This document shows positions 1-6,412 of a DNA stretch of 19,098 nt, in pieces. Made by a program: the position numbers and the translations under genes. Within the stretch, counting starts at the first letter, position 1, and every line of letters starts with the position of its first letter. The stretch comes from CAVDHB01 sp963608705 (lineage in GTDB: Bacteria > Bacteroidota > Bacteroidia > Bacteroidales > Bacteroidaceae), in assembly GCA_963608705.1 (NCBI GenBank), contig CAVDHB010000059.1:1-19098 (forward strand), in the 5' to 3' direction. The notes under the pieces are model-generated. The model ran no database searches. It was not told where the DNA came from and was given only the letters and a program-made list of their open reading frames with translations.

Positions 1-80
1 TATATATATAATATTATATATATTAGAACTTCTACAAGTTCTCTTCCGATTTTTCACGTCCAGTGAATACCCCTTGTTTC

Positions 81-150
81 AAAACTGTAATCTGTAACAA
101 CTGTAACGAGAGAGTTCCAATTCGTTACAGTTATTACAGATTACAGTTTT
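81..150. repeat. Long hairpin built from CTGTAA/TTACAG hexamers
   Basis: Positions 81-109 and 122-150 are inverted copies of 29 nt with a single mismatch, around a 12-nt loop. The left arm contains CTGTAA three times and the right arm contains the matching TTACAG units. The right arm runs into TTTTATTTTC, so it could act as a rightward terminator. The low GC content and the repeated hexamers fit a protein-binding site or a small mobile repeat equally well. Confidence 0.7.
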
Positions 151-177
151 ATTTTCAACACCTTACCACCTACACAA

Positions 178-205
178 GTAGAGACGCGATTAATCGCGTC
201 TCTAC
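178..205. repeat. REP-like palindrome, copy 1
   Basis: This is a perfect 28-bp palindrome. Its half-site is GTAGAGACGCGATT, followed directly by its reverse complement. Related copies lie at 5423-5448 and 5504-5531, on either side of no coding sequence, which marks it as a dispersed intergenic repeat rather than a local terminator. No transposase lies in the window. Confidence 0.85.
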
Positions 206-374
206 ATTTGCAATTCACAGCCACTTCTTTGAAGGCAAAATTCCTCTTTCCGCACCGGGAAATGGAAGTATGCGGCAAATAGGGCGCACACACGGCCACA
301 GACCTGTAAAAAACGCCGACAGCCGAAATTTTATTAACATAGCTATCAGTCTCCAGCCCAATATTATAAATATA

Positions 375-406
375 TTTTAATACATACCCTATTGTATGTA
401 TCAAAA
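375..406. repeat. AT-rich hairpin
   Basis: Positions 375-387 and 394-406 are inverted copies of 13 nt with one mismatch (core ATACATAC and GTATGTAT at 380-387 and 394-401), around a 6-nt loop. It lies in a gene-free stretch with no clear neighbour to serve, so it could be an operator, an AT-rich terminator or part of a degraded element. Confidence 0.5.
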
Positions 407-512
407 TTCCGCCGTACATTCGCGGTCGGACAGAAGAACCCTGCGGCGGTGGCCGTAGACCTGGCAAGAAACAGAATCCCCCTTAAAAACCTGAAAAACT
501 ACGAGTAACGTA

Positions 513-683
513 ATTGGAATCTTGAAGTACAAACGCTACGAGGCAAAGCCGCCCGGAGAGCCGAAAGATGCGCCGAAGAAGTGGTACGCCCGGCTGGTGA
601 GCGACATCCTGACCGATATGCTGGACTGCGTGCAAGAGCTGGTGCTGGACGGCAAGAAAGGGTGTCTGGGCAGACACCCGTGA
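513..683 (+). pseudogene. Remnant of an HU-like (HU-HIG type) DNA-binding protein gene
   Basis: The frame reads IGILKYKRYE, later KDAPKKWYARLV, then LDGKKG, and stops at TGA 681-683. Bacteroidota HU-like nucleoid proteins often start like MGILKYKRY, have a KWYA motif near residue 25, and reach a (D)GKxVxLGxLG turn near residue 75. Three faults suggest a broken gene. The expected ATG is ATT (513-515). The helical middle between KWYARLV and the GKK turn is shortened. The C-terminal half is missing, ending at a hairpin (660-679). The family call is from memory of the motifs and is moderate. It could instead be an unrelated short reading frame. Confidence 0.45.
660..679. repeat. Short GC-rich inverted repeat at the end of the HU-like remnant
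   Basis: GGGTGTCTG at 660-668 and CAGACACCC at 671-679 are perfect inverted copies separated by two bases. No T-run follows on either strand, so it is a poor terminator. It sits where the HU-like remnant loses similarity to its family and may mark a rearrangement junction. Confidence 0.5.
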
Positions 684-696
684 GGAAAGGTTAGCC

Positions 697-740
697 ATAA
701 AAATAAAAACACCTTCCTTGCCATCAAGCAAAGAAGGTGT
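697..740 (-). terminator. Rho-independent terminator of asnS
   Basis: On the minus strand, a stem of eight pairs (733-740 with 709-716, GACACCTTC side first) closes a 16-nt loop that can pair further inside (CTTG/CAAG). It is followed by a run read as TTTTTATTTTTA. It lies 26 bases past the asnS stop codon, so it most likely ends the purB-rluB-asnS side of the window. Confidence 0.8.
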
Positions 741-765
741 CAATATGAAAATGCGATTTATGCGG

Positions 766-2169
766 TTAAAACTCCGCGTTCTTCGGTGTACGCGGGAAAG
801 GAATCACATCGCGGATGTTTTGCATGCCGGTCACGAAAAGTATCAGACGCTCGAAACCGAGGCCGAAGCCGGAATGGGGGCAAGTACCGAACTTACGAGT
901 ATCCAAGTACCACCACATATCCTTCATCGGGATGTTCAGCTCCTTGATACGATTCATCAACTTGTCGTAATTCTCCTCACGCTCGGAACCGCCGATAATC
1001 TCGCCGATTTCAGGGAAGAGGACATCCATGGCGCGCACGGTCTTGTTATCCTCATTCATCTTCATGTAGAACGCCTTGATTTCCTTCGGATAGTTGGTCA
1101 GGATGACCGGTTTCTTGAAGTGCTGCTCCACGAGGTAACGCTCATGCTCGGAAGCCAAGTCCACGCCCCAGTAAACCGGGAACTCGAACTTGTGTCCGTT
1201 CTTCACGGCCTCTTCCAGAATCTTGATACCCTCGGTGTAGTCCAAACGCACGAACTTGTGCGACACCACGAACTTCAGGCGGTCTATCAATGTGTGGTCG
1301 AACATCTTGTTGAGGAACTCCAAGTCGTCCATACATTTATCCAAAGCCCACTGCACGCAGTACTTGATGAAATCCTCAGCCAAGTCCATGTTGTCGTGGA
1401 TGTCGTTAAAAGCCACCTCTGGCTCAATCATCCAGAACTCCGCCAAATGGCGAGGCGTGTTGGAGTTCTCCGCACGGAATGTCGGGCCGAAAGTGTAGAT
1501 GGCGCCCAATGCGGTGGCTCCTAATTCCCCCTCCAGCTGGCCAGACACCGTGAGCGAGGTCATCTTGCCGAAGAAATCATTGGAATAGTCAATCTTCCCG
1601 TCCTTGCCTTTCTTCAAGTCATACAGGTTCTGCGTGGTAACCTGGAACATCTGTCCGGCGCCCTCGCAGTCGCTTTCCGTAATCAATGGCGTGTTGAAAT
1701 AATAGAAGCCATGCTCATGGAAATACGTGTGGATGGCCATCGCCATGTTATGACGGATGCGGAACACCGCACCAAACGTGTTGGTGCGCAAACGCAGGTG
1801 AGCAATCTCGCGGAGGAACTCCAGCGAGTGTCCTTTCTTCTGCAAGGGATAGTCTGCCCCGCACTCACCGAGAATGGTAATCTCCGGGTCCTGGATTTCC
1901 ACATTCTGTCCGCTGCCTTGTGACTGTACCAACGTGCCGGTCACGCTCAGACACGCTCCCGTGGTCACTTTCTTCAAGATGTCCTCCTCCACTTTGGCCG
2001 TCTCAGCCACAATCTGTATATTCTTGATGGTAGACCCGTCATTCAGCGCGATGAAGTTCACCGACTTTCCGCCACGGCGAGTACGCACCCATCCTTTCAC
2101 ATTGATTTTAGCACCGTAGTCCTCGCGCTTCAACGCGTCCACGATTTTTGTTCTGCGAATATTTTCCAT
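766..2169 (-). CDS. asnS: Asparaginyl-tRNA synthetase
   Basis: This cytoplasmic class II aminoacyl-tRNA synthetase charges tRNA-Asn with asparagine using ATP. An N-terminal OB-fold anticodon-binding region (about residues 15-110, including VKGWVRTRR) precedes the catalytic core. The core shows motif 2 (FRAENSNTPRHLAEF, ending in MIEPE) and motif 3 (GFGLGFERL) near the C-terminus. The presence of FRAENSNT and IEPE separates it from aspartyl enzymes. I place the start at 2169 (MENIRRTKIVDAL). A longer frame begins at 2214, but its 15 extra residues would be read from the hairpin upstream. The shorter form has 467 residues, the usual family length, and AAGGAAG lies upstream. It follows the rluB-like gene on the same strand, with a hairpin between them. 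Confidence 0.95.
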   Translation of the reverse strand: MENIRRTKIVDALKREDYGAKINVKGWVRTRRGGKSVNFIALNDGSTIKNIQIVAETAKVEEDILKKVTTGACLSVTGTLVQSQGSGQNVEIQDPEITILGECGADYPLQKKGHSLEFLREIAHLRLRTNTFGAVFRIRHNMAMAIHTYFHEHGFYYFNTPLITESDCEGAGQMFQVTTQNLYDLKKGKDGKIDYSNDFFGKMTSLTVSGQLEGELGATALGAIYTFGPTFRAENSNTPRHLAEFWMIEPEVAFNDIHDNMDLAEDFIKYCVQWALDKCMDDLEFLNKMFDHTLIDRLKFVVSHKFVRLDYTEGIKILEEAVKNGHKFEFPVYWGVDLASEHERYLVEQHFKKPVILTNYPKEIKAFYMKMNEDNKTVRAMDVLFPEIGEIIGGSEREENYDKLMNRIKELNIPMKDMWWYLDTRKFGTCPHSGFGLGFERLILFVTGMQNIRDVIPFPRTPKNAEF

Positions 2170-2203
2170 TAAAATTACTTTTATCTTCCTTATATGAATA
2201 CAA

Positions 2204-2232
2204 CACCCCGGCATTCTTCAATAGCCGAGGTG
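2204..2232 (-). terminator. Hairpin between the rluB-like gene and asnS
   Basis: On the minus strand CACCTCGGC (2232-2224) pairs with GCCGGGGTG (2212-2204) through nine pairs, one of them G-U, with an 11-nt loop. Only a weak T-rich stretch follows (TTGTATTC). It lies just past the rluB-like stop and before asnS, so it may be a leaky terminator or an attenuator in the asnS leader. I saw no clear TAnnTTTG box between the genes. Confidence 0.5.
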
Positions 2233-2251
2233 CATATAAATTCGTTATTGT

Positions 2252-3787
2252 TCAGGCGAAAGACCCCATGCGGAGCATGTTCACTTCCTCCTGTGTGAGG
2301 TATCTCCACTCGCCACGGCGCAATCCCTTTTTCGTCAGTCCGGCGAACATCACACGGTCCAGCTTGGTCACGTGGTAGCCCAGCGACTCAAACATACGGC
2401 GCACGATACGGTTCTTGCCGGAATGTATCTCGATGCCCACCTCGTCTTTCGACTGGTCGTTCACGAATTCAGCCGCATCCGCATGGATTTCGCCGTCCTC
2501 CAGCGTCAGTCCGTCCACGAGTTGCTGCAAGTCATGCTGCGACACATTCTTGTCCAAGTACACATGGTACACCTTTTTCTTCAAGAACTTCGGGTGCGTC
2601 AACTTGGACGCCAACTCACCGTCGTTAGTCAGCAATAACACGCCTGTGGTGTTGCGGTCAAGACGACCCACGGGATAAATACGTTCTTTCCCGGCATCTT
2701 TCACCAAGTCCATCACTGTGCGGCGCTGCTGCGGATCATCCGTAGTGGTCACATAGTTCTTGGGCTTGTTCAACAGCACATACACCTTGCGCTCCAAGGA
2801 AACACCCTGGTCGTGGAACAGGATGCTGTCCGTGCGTTTCACCTTCGTACCGAGTTCCGTAACCACTTCTCCGTTCACTTTCACCACGCCAGCCTGGATA
2901 AACTCGTCAGCCTCGCGACGAGAGCAAACTCCGGCGTTGGCCAAGAATTTGTTCAAACGGATGGGTGCGTCCGGGTCTTCGTTCTCCAACTTATACTCTA
3001 TCTGCTTCTTAAAGCTGTATTTCGCATTGGGATTGTAATCGCGGGAACGGTTTCCATATCCCCCACGGTTTCCGTAGCCTCCTTGATTGCCGTAGCCTCC
3101 GCGATTCTGGCCATAGCCGCCACGATTGTTATAACCGCCGCGATTCTGACCATAACCTCCTTGATTGCCATAGCCGCCACGGTTCTGGCCGTAACCACCG
3201 CGGTTGTTGTTATAACCGCCACGATTGTAGCCGCCACGGTTCTGACCATAGCCGCCACGATTGTAGCCATTGTTATAGCCCATGGAAGAGCTGCCGCCAG
3301 CTTCTTCTCCAGACACGCCTTCGGTTTCAGGAGCCGTGGTGCTGTAATTGGAATTATAACCGTTATTATAACTACGGTTCTGGCCGTAGCTGCCACGGTT
3401 GTTGTTATAACCACCACGGTTGTAGCCGCCGCGGTTGTTGTTATAACCACGGTTCTGGCCATAGCCGCTGCGATTGTTATTATAGCCGCCACGGTTGTAA
3501 CCTCCGCGGTTCTGGCCATAGCTGCCGCTCTGCGAGCTTTCACCGTCTCCGCTGTTATAGAAGCCTTCCGGGCGGAAAGACTGTCCCCTGTCGTTGCTTC
3601 CATAGGCTCTCTCCGCGCCACGGTTGAAGTGCATTCTGGGACGGCGCGGTCTCTCTCCGTAAGAAGTTCTGTTCTCGTAAGTGTTGCCTGCGTGCTGGCC
3701 TTCACGGTCAGCCTGAGGCTGATGTCCCGCGTCTGTGGCGGGAGCGGCAGAGTTGCTCTGCACGTTGTCTTCGTTTTCTGGTCTCAT
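2252..3787 (-). CDS. RluB/RsuA-family 23S rRNA pseudouridine synthase with a long Gly/Asn/Arg/Tyr repeat region
   Basis: The C-terminal half is a pseudouridine synthase. It has an S4 RNA-binding domain at about residues 276-320 (IRLNKFLANAGVCSRREADE) and a catalytic domain from about 333. The catalytic aspartate is D377 in GRLDRNTTG. By family it should modify a uridine in large-subunit rRNA, as RluB does. The unusual part is the front 255 residues. Residues 1-85 are charged and polar. Residues 88-247 are dozens of units such as RGGYNN, GYGQNRGG and GGYGNQGG, interrupted by a short acidic Ser-rich stretch (about 148-168). E. coli RluB is near 290 residues, so most of the extra length (511 in all) is this disordered RGG-like tail. 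Start ATG at 3787. A long antisense open frame here is a by-product of the repeat composition. Confidence 0.9.
   Translation of the reverse strand: MRPENEDNVQSNSAAPATDAGHQPQADREGQHAGNTYENRTSYGERPRRPRMHFNRGAERAYGSNDRGQSFRPEGFYNSGDGESSQSGSYGQNRGGYNRGGYNNNRSGYGQNRGYNNNRGGYNRGGYNNNRGSYGQNRSYNNGYNSNYSTTAPETEGVSGEEAGGSSSMGYNNGYNRGGYGQNRGGYNRGGYNNNRGGYGQNRGGYGNQGGYGQNRGGYNNRGGYGQNRGGYGNQGGYGNRGGYGNRSRDYNPNAKYSFKKQIEYKLENEDPDAPIRLNKFLANAGVCSRREADEFIQAGVVKVNGEVVTELGTKVKRTDSILFHDQGVSLERKVYVLLNKPKNYVTTTDDPQQRRTVMDLVKDAGKERIYPVGRLDRNTTGVLLLTNDGELASKLTHPKFLKKKVYHVYLDKNVSQHDLQQLVDGLTLEDGEIHADAAEFVNDQSKDEVGIEIHSGKNRIVRRMFESLGYHVTKLDRVMFAGLTKKGLRRGEWRYLTQEEVNMLRMGSFA
3047..3526 (-). repeat. Coding repeat tract (RGGY/GYGQNRGG units)
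   Basis: The DNA encoding residues 88-247 of the rluB-like protein is an imperfect repeat, with the plus strand repeating patterns such as CCGCCACGGTTG and TTCTGGCCATAGCC. The units encode RGGYNNN, GGYGQN and GGYGNQ. Such tracts tend to change length by slippage or recombination between units. The array is split by a non-repeat block encoding about residues 148-168. Confidence 0.8.
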
Positions 3788-3818
3788 AATTCTGAAATTT
3801 AGTTGTATTTAATTTATC

Positions 3819-3837
3819 GCAAACCTCACGGTTTTGC
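3819..3837. repeat. Small hairpin in the leader of the rluB-like gene
   Basis: GCAAACC (3819-3825) and GGTTTTGC (3830-3837) can pair with a one-base bulge around a four-base loop, about 32 bases before the rluB-like start codon on the minus strand. The rest of the leader (3841-3880) is purine-rich on the minus strand. I saw no TAnnTTTG box in this gap, so the promoter remains unplaced. Confidence 0.35.
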
Positions 3838-3889
3838 TTATCGTCACCGTCACCTCCCCCTCTCTGTATCCTCTACCTCCTTATTTATC

Positions 3890-3920
3890 AGTAGTTAGTA
3901 ATTAGTATTTAGTAACTACT
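3890..3920. repeat. Heptamer tandem repeat and AT hairpin between purB and the rluB-like gene
   Basis: Positions 3895-3915 read TTAGTAA, TTAGTAT, TTAGTAA, three tandem heptamers. They lie between inverted arms AGTAGTTA (3890-3897) and TAACTACT (3913-3920). The hairpin sits 36 bases past the purB stop on the minus strand and could weakly terminate purB, though no T-run follows it. Confidence 0.5.
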
Positions 3921-3955
3921 AATTATTAAAGTGACGGTTTGGTGCTTCTTTACTT

Positions 3956-5311
3956 TTATTCGGGCAATACGCCTGTGTAGTTGTGCGGGGAGATGGCTCT
4001 CAGCTCGTCCTTCACACTTTCTTTCACGTCTAATCCGTTGATGAAATCCTCCATCGTCTCCTTTGTCACCTTCTTGTTGGTACGGGTCAGGTTCTTCAAC
4101 GCCTCGTAAGGATTGGGATAGTGTTCCCGGCGAAGGATGGTCTGGATAGCCTCTGCCACCACCTCCCAGTTGTTCTCCAAGTCATTGTAGATAACCTCCT
4201 CGTGCAGGAGCAGTTTATGCAGTCCTTTCAACGTGCTCTGAAGAGCGATGAGCGAATGACCAAGTGGCACACCCACATTGCGGATGACTGTGGAATCGGT
4301 CAAGTCGCGTTGCAGACGAGACACGGGCAGTTTCTGGCTCAAGAACGAATAGATGGCGTTGGCGATGCCCAGGTTGCCTTCGGAGTTCTCAAAGTCAATG
4401 GGGTTCACTTTGTGCGGCATGGCACTGGAGCCGACCTCGCCTTTTTTGATTTTCTGTTTGAAGTAGCCCATGGAAATATACATCCATATATCCCTGTCAA
4501 GGTCAATGAGAATCGTGTTCAGACGCTTCAAGTTATCGAAAAGTGCGCCCAAACTGTCGTAATTCGCTATCTGCGTGGTGTACTGTTCACGCTGCAAGCC
4601 CAGTCTTTCCGACACGAAACGGTTGCCCAAAGCCACCCAGTCCAACGTCGGATAAGCCACATGATGCGCGTTGTAATTACCCGTGGCACCACCGAACTTG
4701 GCAGTCACAGGCAGGTGTTTCAATTCCTCGAATTGCTGCTGGAGACGGTACACATACACCATGAACTCCTTGCCCAGCCGTGTGGGCGAAGCGGGTTGTC
4801 CGTGTGTCTTAGCCAGCATGGGGATGTTCATCCATTCCTCCGCATAGCCCTTGATGACCTCTATCACTTCCTGCAACAGCGGATAGTACACCTTCTCCAC
4901 CGCATCCTTTATCATCAGCGGAGCCGAAGTGTTGTTGATATCTTGTGAAGTCAGTCCGAAGTGCACGAATTCCTTGTACTCGTCCAGACCGCCAATCTTG
5001 TCAAACTGCTCCTTGATGAAGTACTCCACGGCCTTTACGTCGTGGTTGGTTATCTTCTCAATGTCTTTCACCCGTGCGGCATCCTCTTCCGAGAAATGCT
5101 CGTAGATGTTGCGCAGTGTTGTGAAGAGAGAATGGTCGAATCCCTCCAACTGGGGCAAGGGGATTTCACAAAGGAAGATGAAATACTCGATTTCCACACG
5201 GATTCGATAACGAATCAACGCATATTCGGAGAAATAAGCCGCCAAAGGCTCCGTTTTCGCCCTGTAACGTCCATCAATGGGAGAAACAGCAGTCAGTACA
5301 TCCAATTTCAT
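3956..5311 (-). CDS. purB: Adenylosuccinate lyase
   Basis: This cytoplasmic lyase acts twice in purine synthesis: it splits SAICAR to AICAR and adenylosuccinate to AMP, releasing fumarate each time. The 451-residue length and the start MKLDVLTAVSPIDGRY match the E. coli-type PurB (456 residues). Visible signatures are TSQDINNTS (about 121-129), the general-acid histidine region KTHGQPASPTRLGKE (168-182), and the fumarase/aspartase superfamily loop GSSAMPHKVNPIDFEN (294-309) carrying the catalytic serine. The ATG at 5311 starts the conserved N-terminus exactly. A -7 box on the minus strand (5349-5356) sits 38 bases upstream. It diverges from tdk. Confidence 0.96.
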   Translation of the reverse strand: MKLDVLTAVSPIDGRYRAKTEPLAAYFSEYALIRYRIRVEIEYFIFLCEIPLPQLEGFDHSLFTTLRNIYEHFSEEDAARVKDIEKITNHDVKAVEYFIKEQFDKIGGLDEYKEFVHFGLTSQDINNTSAPLMIKDAVEKVYYPLLQEVIEVIKGYAEEWMNIPMLAKTHGQPASPTRLGKEFMVYVYRLQQQFEELKHLPVTAKFGGATGNYNAHHVAYPTLDWVALGNRFVSERLGLQREQYTTQIANYDSLGALFDNLKRLNTILIDLDRDIWMYISMGYFKQKIKKGEVGSSAMPHKVNPIDFENSEGNLGIANAIYSFLSQKLPVSRLQRDLTDSTVIRNVGVPLGHSLIALQSTLKGLHKLLLHEEVIYNDLENNWEVVAEAIQTILRREHYPNPYEALKNLTRTNKKVTKETMEDFINGLDVKESVKDELRAISPHNYTGVLPE

Positions 5312-5348
5312 AAAACAATCCTGTTTTTAGTTGTTAGTTCTCAAAGTG

Positions 5349-5356
5349 CAAAAGTA
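5349..5356 (-). promoter_or_regulatory. Probable purB promoter, -7 box
   Basis: The minus strand reads TACTTTTG here, matching the Bacteroidota -7 pattern TAnnTTTG, 38 bases before the purB ATG. I see no good TTTG at the expected distance upstream, so only the -7 half is supported. Confidence 0.55.
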
Positions 5357-5422
5357 AGAAATAAATCCGAGGTGGTCGCATATTCTTATGCAAAAAATCA
5401 AAAACGAATCCACATTATTTAG

Positions 5423-5448
5423 GTAGAGACGCGATTCATCGCGTCTCA
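5423..5448. repeat. REP-like palindrome, copy 2 (degenerate)
   Basis: GAGACGCGAT (5426-5435) and ATCGCGTCTC (5438-5447) are perfect inverted arms around TC. The outer GTA on the left is kept, but on the right the matching TAC is AGC. It is the same element as 178-205 with a decayed end, 56 bases from the next copy. Confidence 0.8.
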
Positions 5449-5503
5449 GCTTTTCATAGTGTTTTAATATCTTACCAATCACAGATACAATTCGCTGATG
5501 AAT

Positions 5504-5531
5504 GTAGAGACGCGATGAATCGCGTCTCTAC
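5504..5531. repeat. REP-like palindrome, copy 3
   Basis: The arms GTAGAGACGCGAT (5504-5516) and ATCGCGTCTCTAC (5519-5531) are perfect inverted copies around GA. This differs from copy 1 only at the centre. It lies about 65 bases upstream of the tdk -33 element. Confidence 0.85.
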
Positions 5532-5595
5532 TTGTTGCAACTTGCAAGACAGGAGAGTGGTATGTTTGCGGATAATCACAAAAAGCGGACTTCTT

Positions 5596-5626
5596 TTTGA
5601 ATTGCGAGTAATTTACAGTATCTTTG
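5596..5626 (+). promoter_or_regulatory. tdk promoter, Bacteroidota type
   Basis: TTTG at 5596-5599 is followed after 19 bases by TATCTTTG at 5619-5626. This matches both halves of the Bacteroidota primary sigma pattern (TTTG, about 19-21 bases, TAnnTTTG). Transcription would start near 5632, giving a leader of about 45 bases before the tdk ATG. Confidence 0.75.
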
Positions 5627-5675
5627 CCGCAACGATGCCCGTCGGAAGACGGGTCTACCAAAAGAAGAACAGAAA

Positions 5676-6284
5676 ATGTTTTCAGAACAACCAGTGCATG
5701 AAATGTTTAACCGGGGAAGGATAGAGGTGATTTGTGGCTCTATGTTCTCCGGGAAAACCGAGGAATTGATACGCCGTCTGCGCCGTGCGCAATTCGCAAG
5801 ACAGAAAATAGAAATATACAAACCGGCTGTGGACACCCGTTACTCCAAAGACAAGGTGGTGTCGCACGACAGCCACAAGGTTCCGTCCATTGTGGTGAAA
5901 AACGCACAAGAGATTCTCTCCAGTCTTGACAACCCGCAGGTGGTGGGCATAGACGAGGCGCAATTTTTCGACGAGGGTATCGTGGAGGTGTGTACCCAAC
6001 TGGCGGAAAGAGGCATACGGGTCATCGTGGCCGGACTGGACATGGACTTCGAGGGGAAACCTTTCGGACCGATGCCCGCATTGCTGGCTGTGGCCGAGGA
6101 AGTGACCAAGGTTCACGCAGTCTGTGTGAGGTGCGGAGACCTGGCTTATGTCTCGCACCGGACTGTAGGCGACACGCATCAAGTCCTCTTGGGAGAGAAA
6201 GGCGAGTATGAACCGCTTTGCAGACATTGTTATCATAAGCTGAAGGCATTGGACCAAGAGGGGAAAACCGACAAAATGAAATAA
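5676..6284 (+). CDS. tdk: Thymidine kinase (type II)
   Basis: This cytoplasmic salvage enzyme phosphorylates thymidine to dTMP with ATP. The Walker A loop is GSMFSGKTEE (21-30), with a DEAQFF motif carrying the catalytic glutamate near residue 95. The lasso domain binds zinc through CVRCG and CRHC pairs toward the C-terminus, with VSHRTVGD between them for substrate contact. At 202 residues it has normal length for the family. I keep the ATG at 5676 because related Bacteroidota proteins carry a similar short front end; the next ATG (5703) is possible. It has its own promoter at 5596-5626. No clear terminator separates it from the sulfate cluster that follows. Confidence 0.95.
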   Translation: MFSEQPVHEMFNRGRIEVICGSMFSGKTEELIRRLRRAQFARQKIEIYKPAVDTRYSKDKVVSHDSHKVPSIVVKNAQEILSSLDNPQVVGIDEAQFFDEGIVEVCTQLAERGIRVIVAGLDMDFEGKPFGPMPALLAVAEEVTKVHAVCVRCGDLAYVSHRTVGDTHQVLLGEKGEYEPLCRHCYHKLKALDQEGKTDKMK

Positions 6285-6314
6285 GCAACACGAAGAACGG
6301 TGTGAATTTAACGC

Positions 6315-6356
6315 AATATACCACAAACATGGTAGGAATTTACCACTAACACGGTA
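6315..6356 (+). promoter_or_regulatory. Candidate tandem operator of the sulfate cluster
   Basis: Two 20-bp direct repeats, at 6315-6334 and 6337-6356, agree at 17 of 20 positions (AATwTACCACwAACAyGGTA). Each unit contains the dyad TACC...GGTA, as expected for a dimeric regulator. The units are 22 bp apart, about two helical turns, so two dimers would sit on one face of the DNA. The second unit ends 23 bases before the -7 box, a position suited to an activator or to a repressor covering the -33 region. I cannot name the regulator. Confidence 0.65.
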
Positions 6357-6379
6357 TTACGTCCTTCAATGTTTCGCCG

Positions 6380-6387
6380 TACCTTTG
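6380..6387 (+). promoter_or_regulatory. -7 box of the sulfate cluster
   Basis: TACCTTTG matches the Bacteroidota -7 pattern TAnnTTTG. The expected TTTG about 19-21 bases upstream is absent, as at promoters that need an activator. Transcription would begin near 6393, about 20 bases before the first possible ATG of the ATPase gene. Confidence 0.65.
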
Positions 6388-6412
6388 CACTTGAAATCAA
6401 AACAAAGTAAAG

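Larger units (their letters stand above)
1..512. other. Gene-free AT-rich region with hairpins and a palindrome
   Basis: I see no convincing intact gene in this stretch. It opens with an alternating TA run (about 1-24). It then holds a long hairpin (81-150), a perfect palindrome (178-205) and a shorter hairpin (375-406). A reading frame from about 410 to a TAA at 506-508 is rich in Ala, Val and Asn and includes VGQKNPAA. It might be a fragment of an HU-like protein, but the match is too weak to call. The open frames here run through the palindrome and look fortuitous. Confidence 0.6.
5357..5618. other. Divergent intergenic region between purB and tdk
   Basis: No gene is visible in the whole 5312-5675 gap. 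It holds the purB -7 box, two copies of the 28-bp palindrome family (5423-5448 and 5504-5531), and the tdk promoter. Short open frames here run through the palindromes and have no family likeness. Confidence 0.7.
6285..6412. other. Control region ahead of the sulfate assimilation cluster
   Basis: This 128-base gap holds the tandem 20-bp repeat (6315-6356) and a -7 box (6380-6387), and no terminator for tdk that I can see. Its arrangement suggests that the cluster is separately regulated from tdk. Confidence 0.6.

Noticed and set aside
178..205. Palindrome as a CRISPR repeat or a terminator
   Set aside because: Spacing between copies is irregular with no spacer pattern, and no T-run follows; a dispersed repeat explains it better.
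63..380. Small open frames on both strands in the first 470 bases
   Set aside because: They are read through the hairpin and palindrome and have no recognisable motifs or good start signals.
718..1524. 268-codon plus-strand frame opposite asnS
   Set aside because: It runs antisense to conserved catalytic motifs of asnS and starts inside its terminator.
2813..3802. Long open frame on the plus strand across the rluB-like gene (329 codons), rich in Ala, Val, Ile and Thr
   Set aside because: It is the complement of the Gly/Asn/Arg/Tyr repeat tract; its pseudo-hydrophobic repeats arise from the codons of the real gene, and it has no family likeness.
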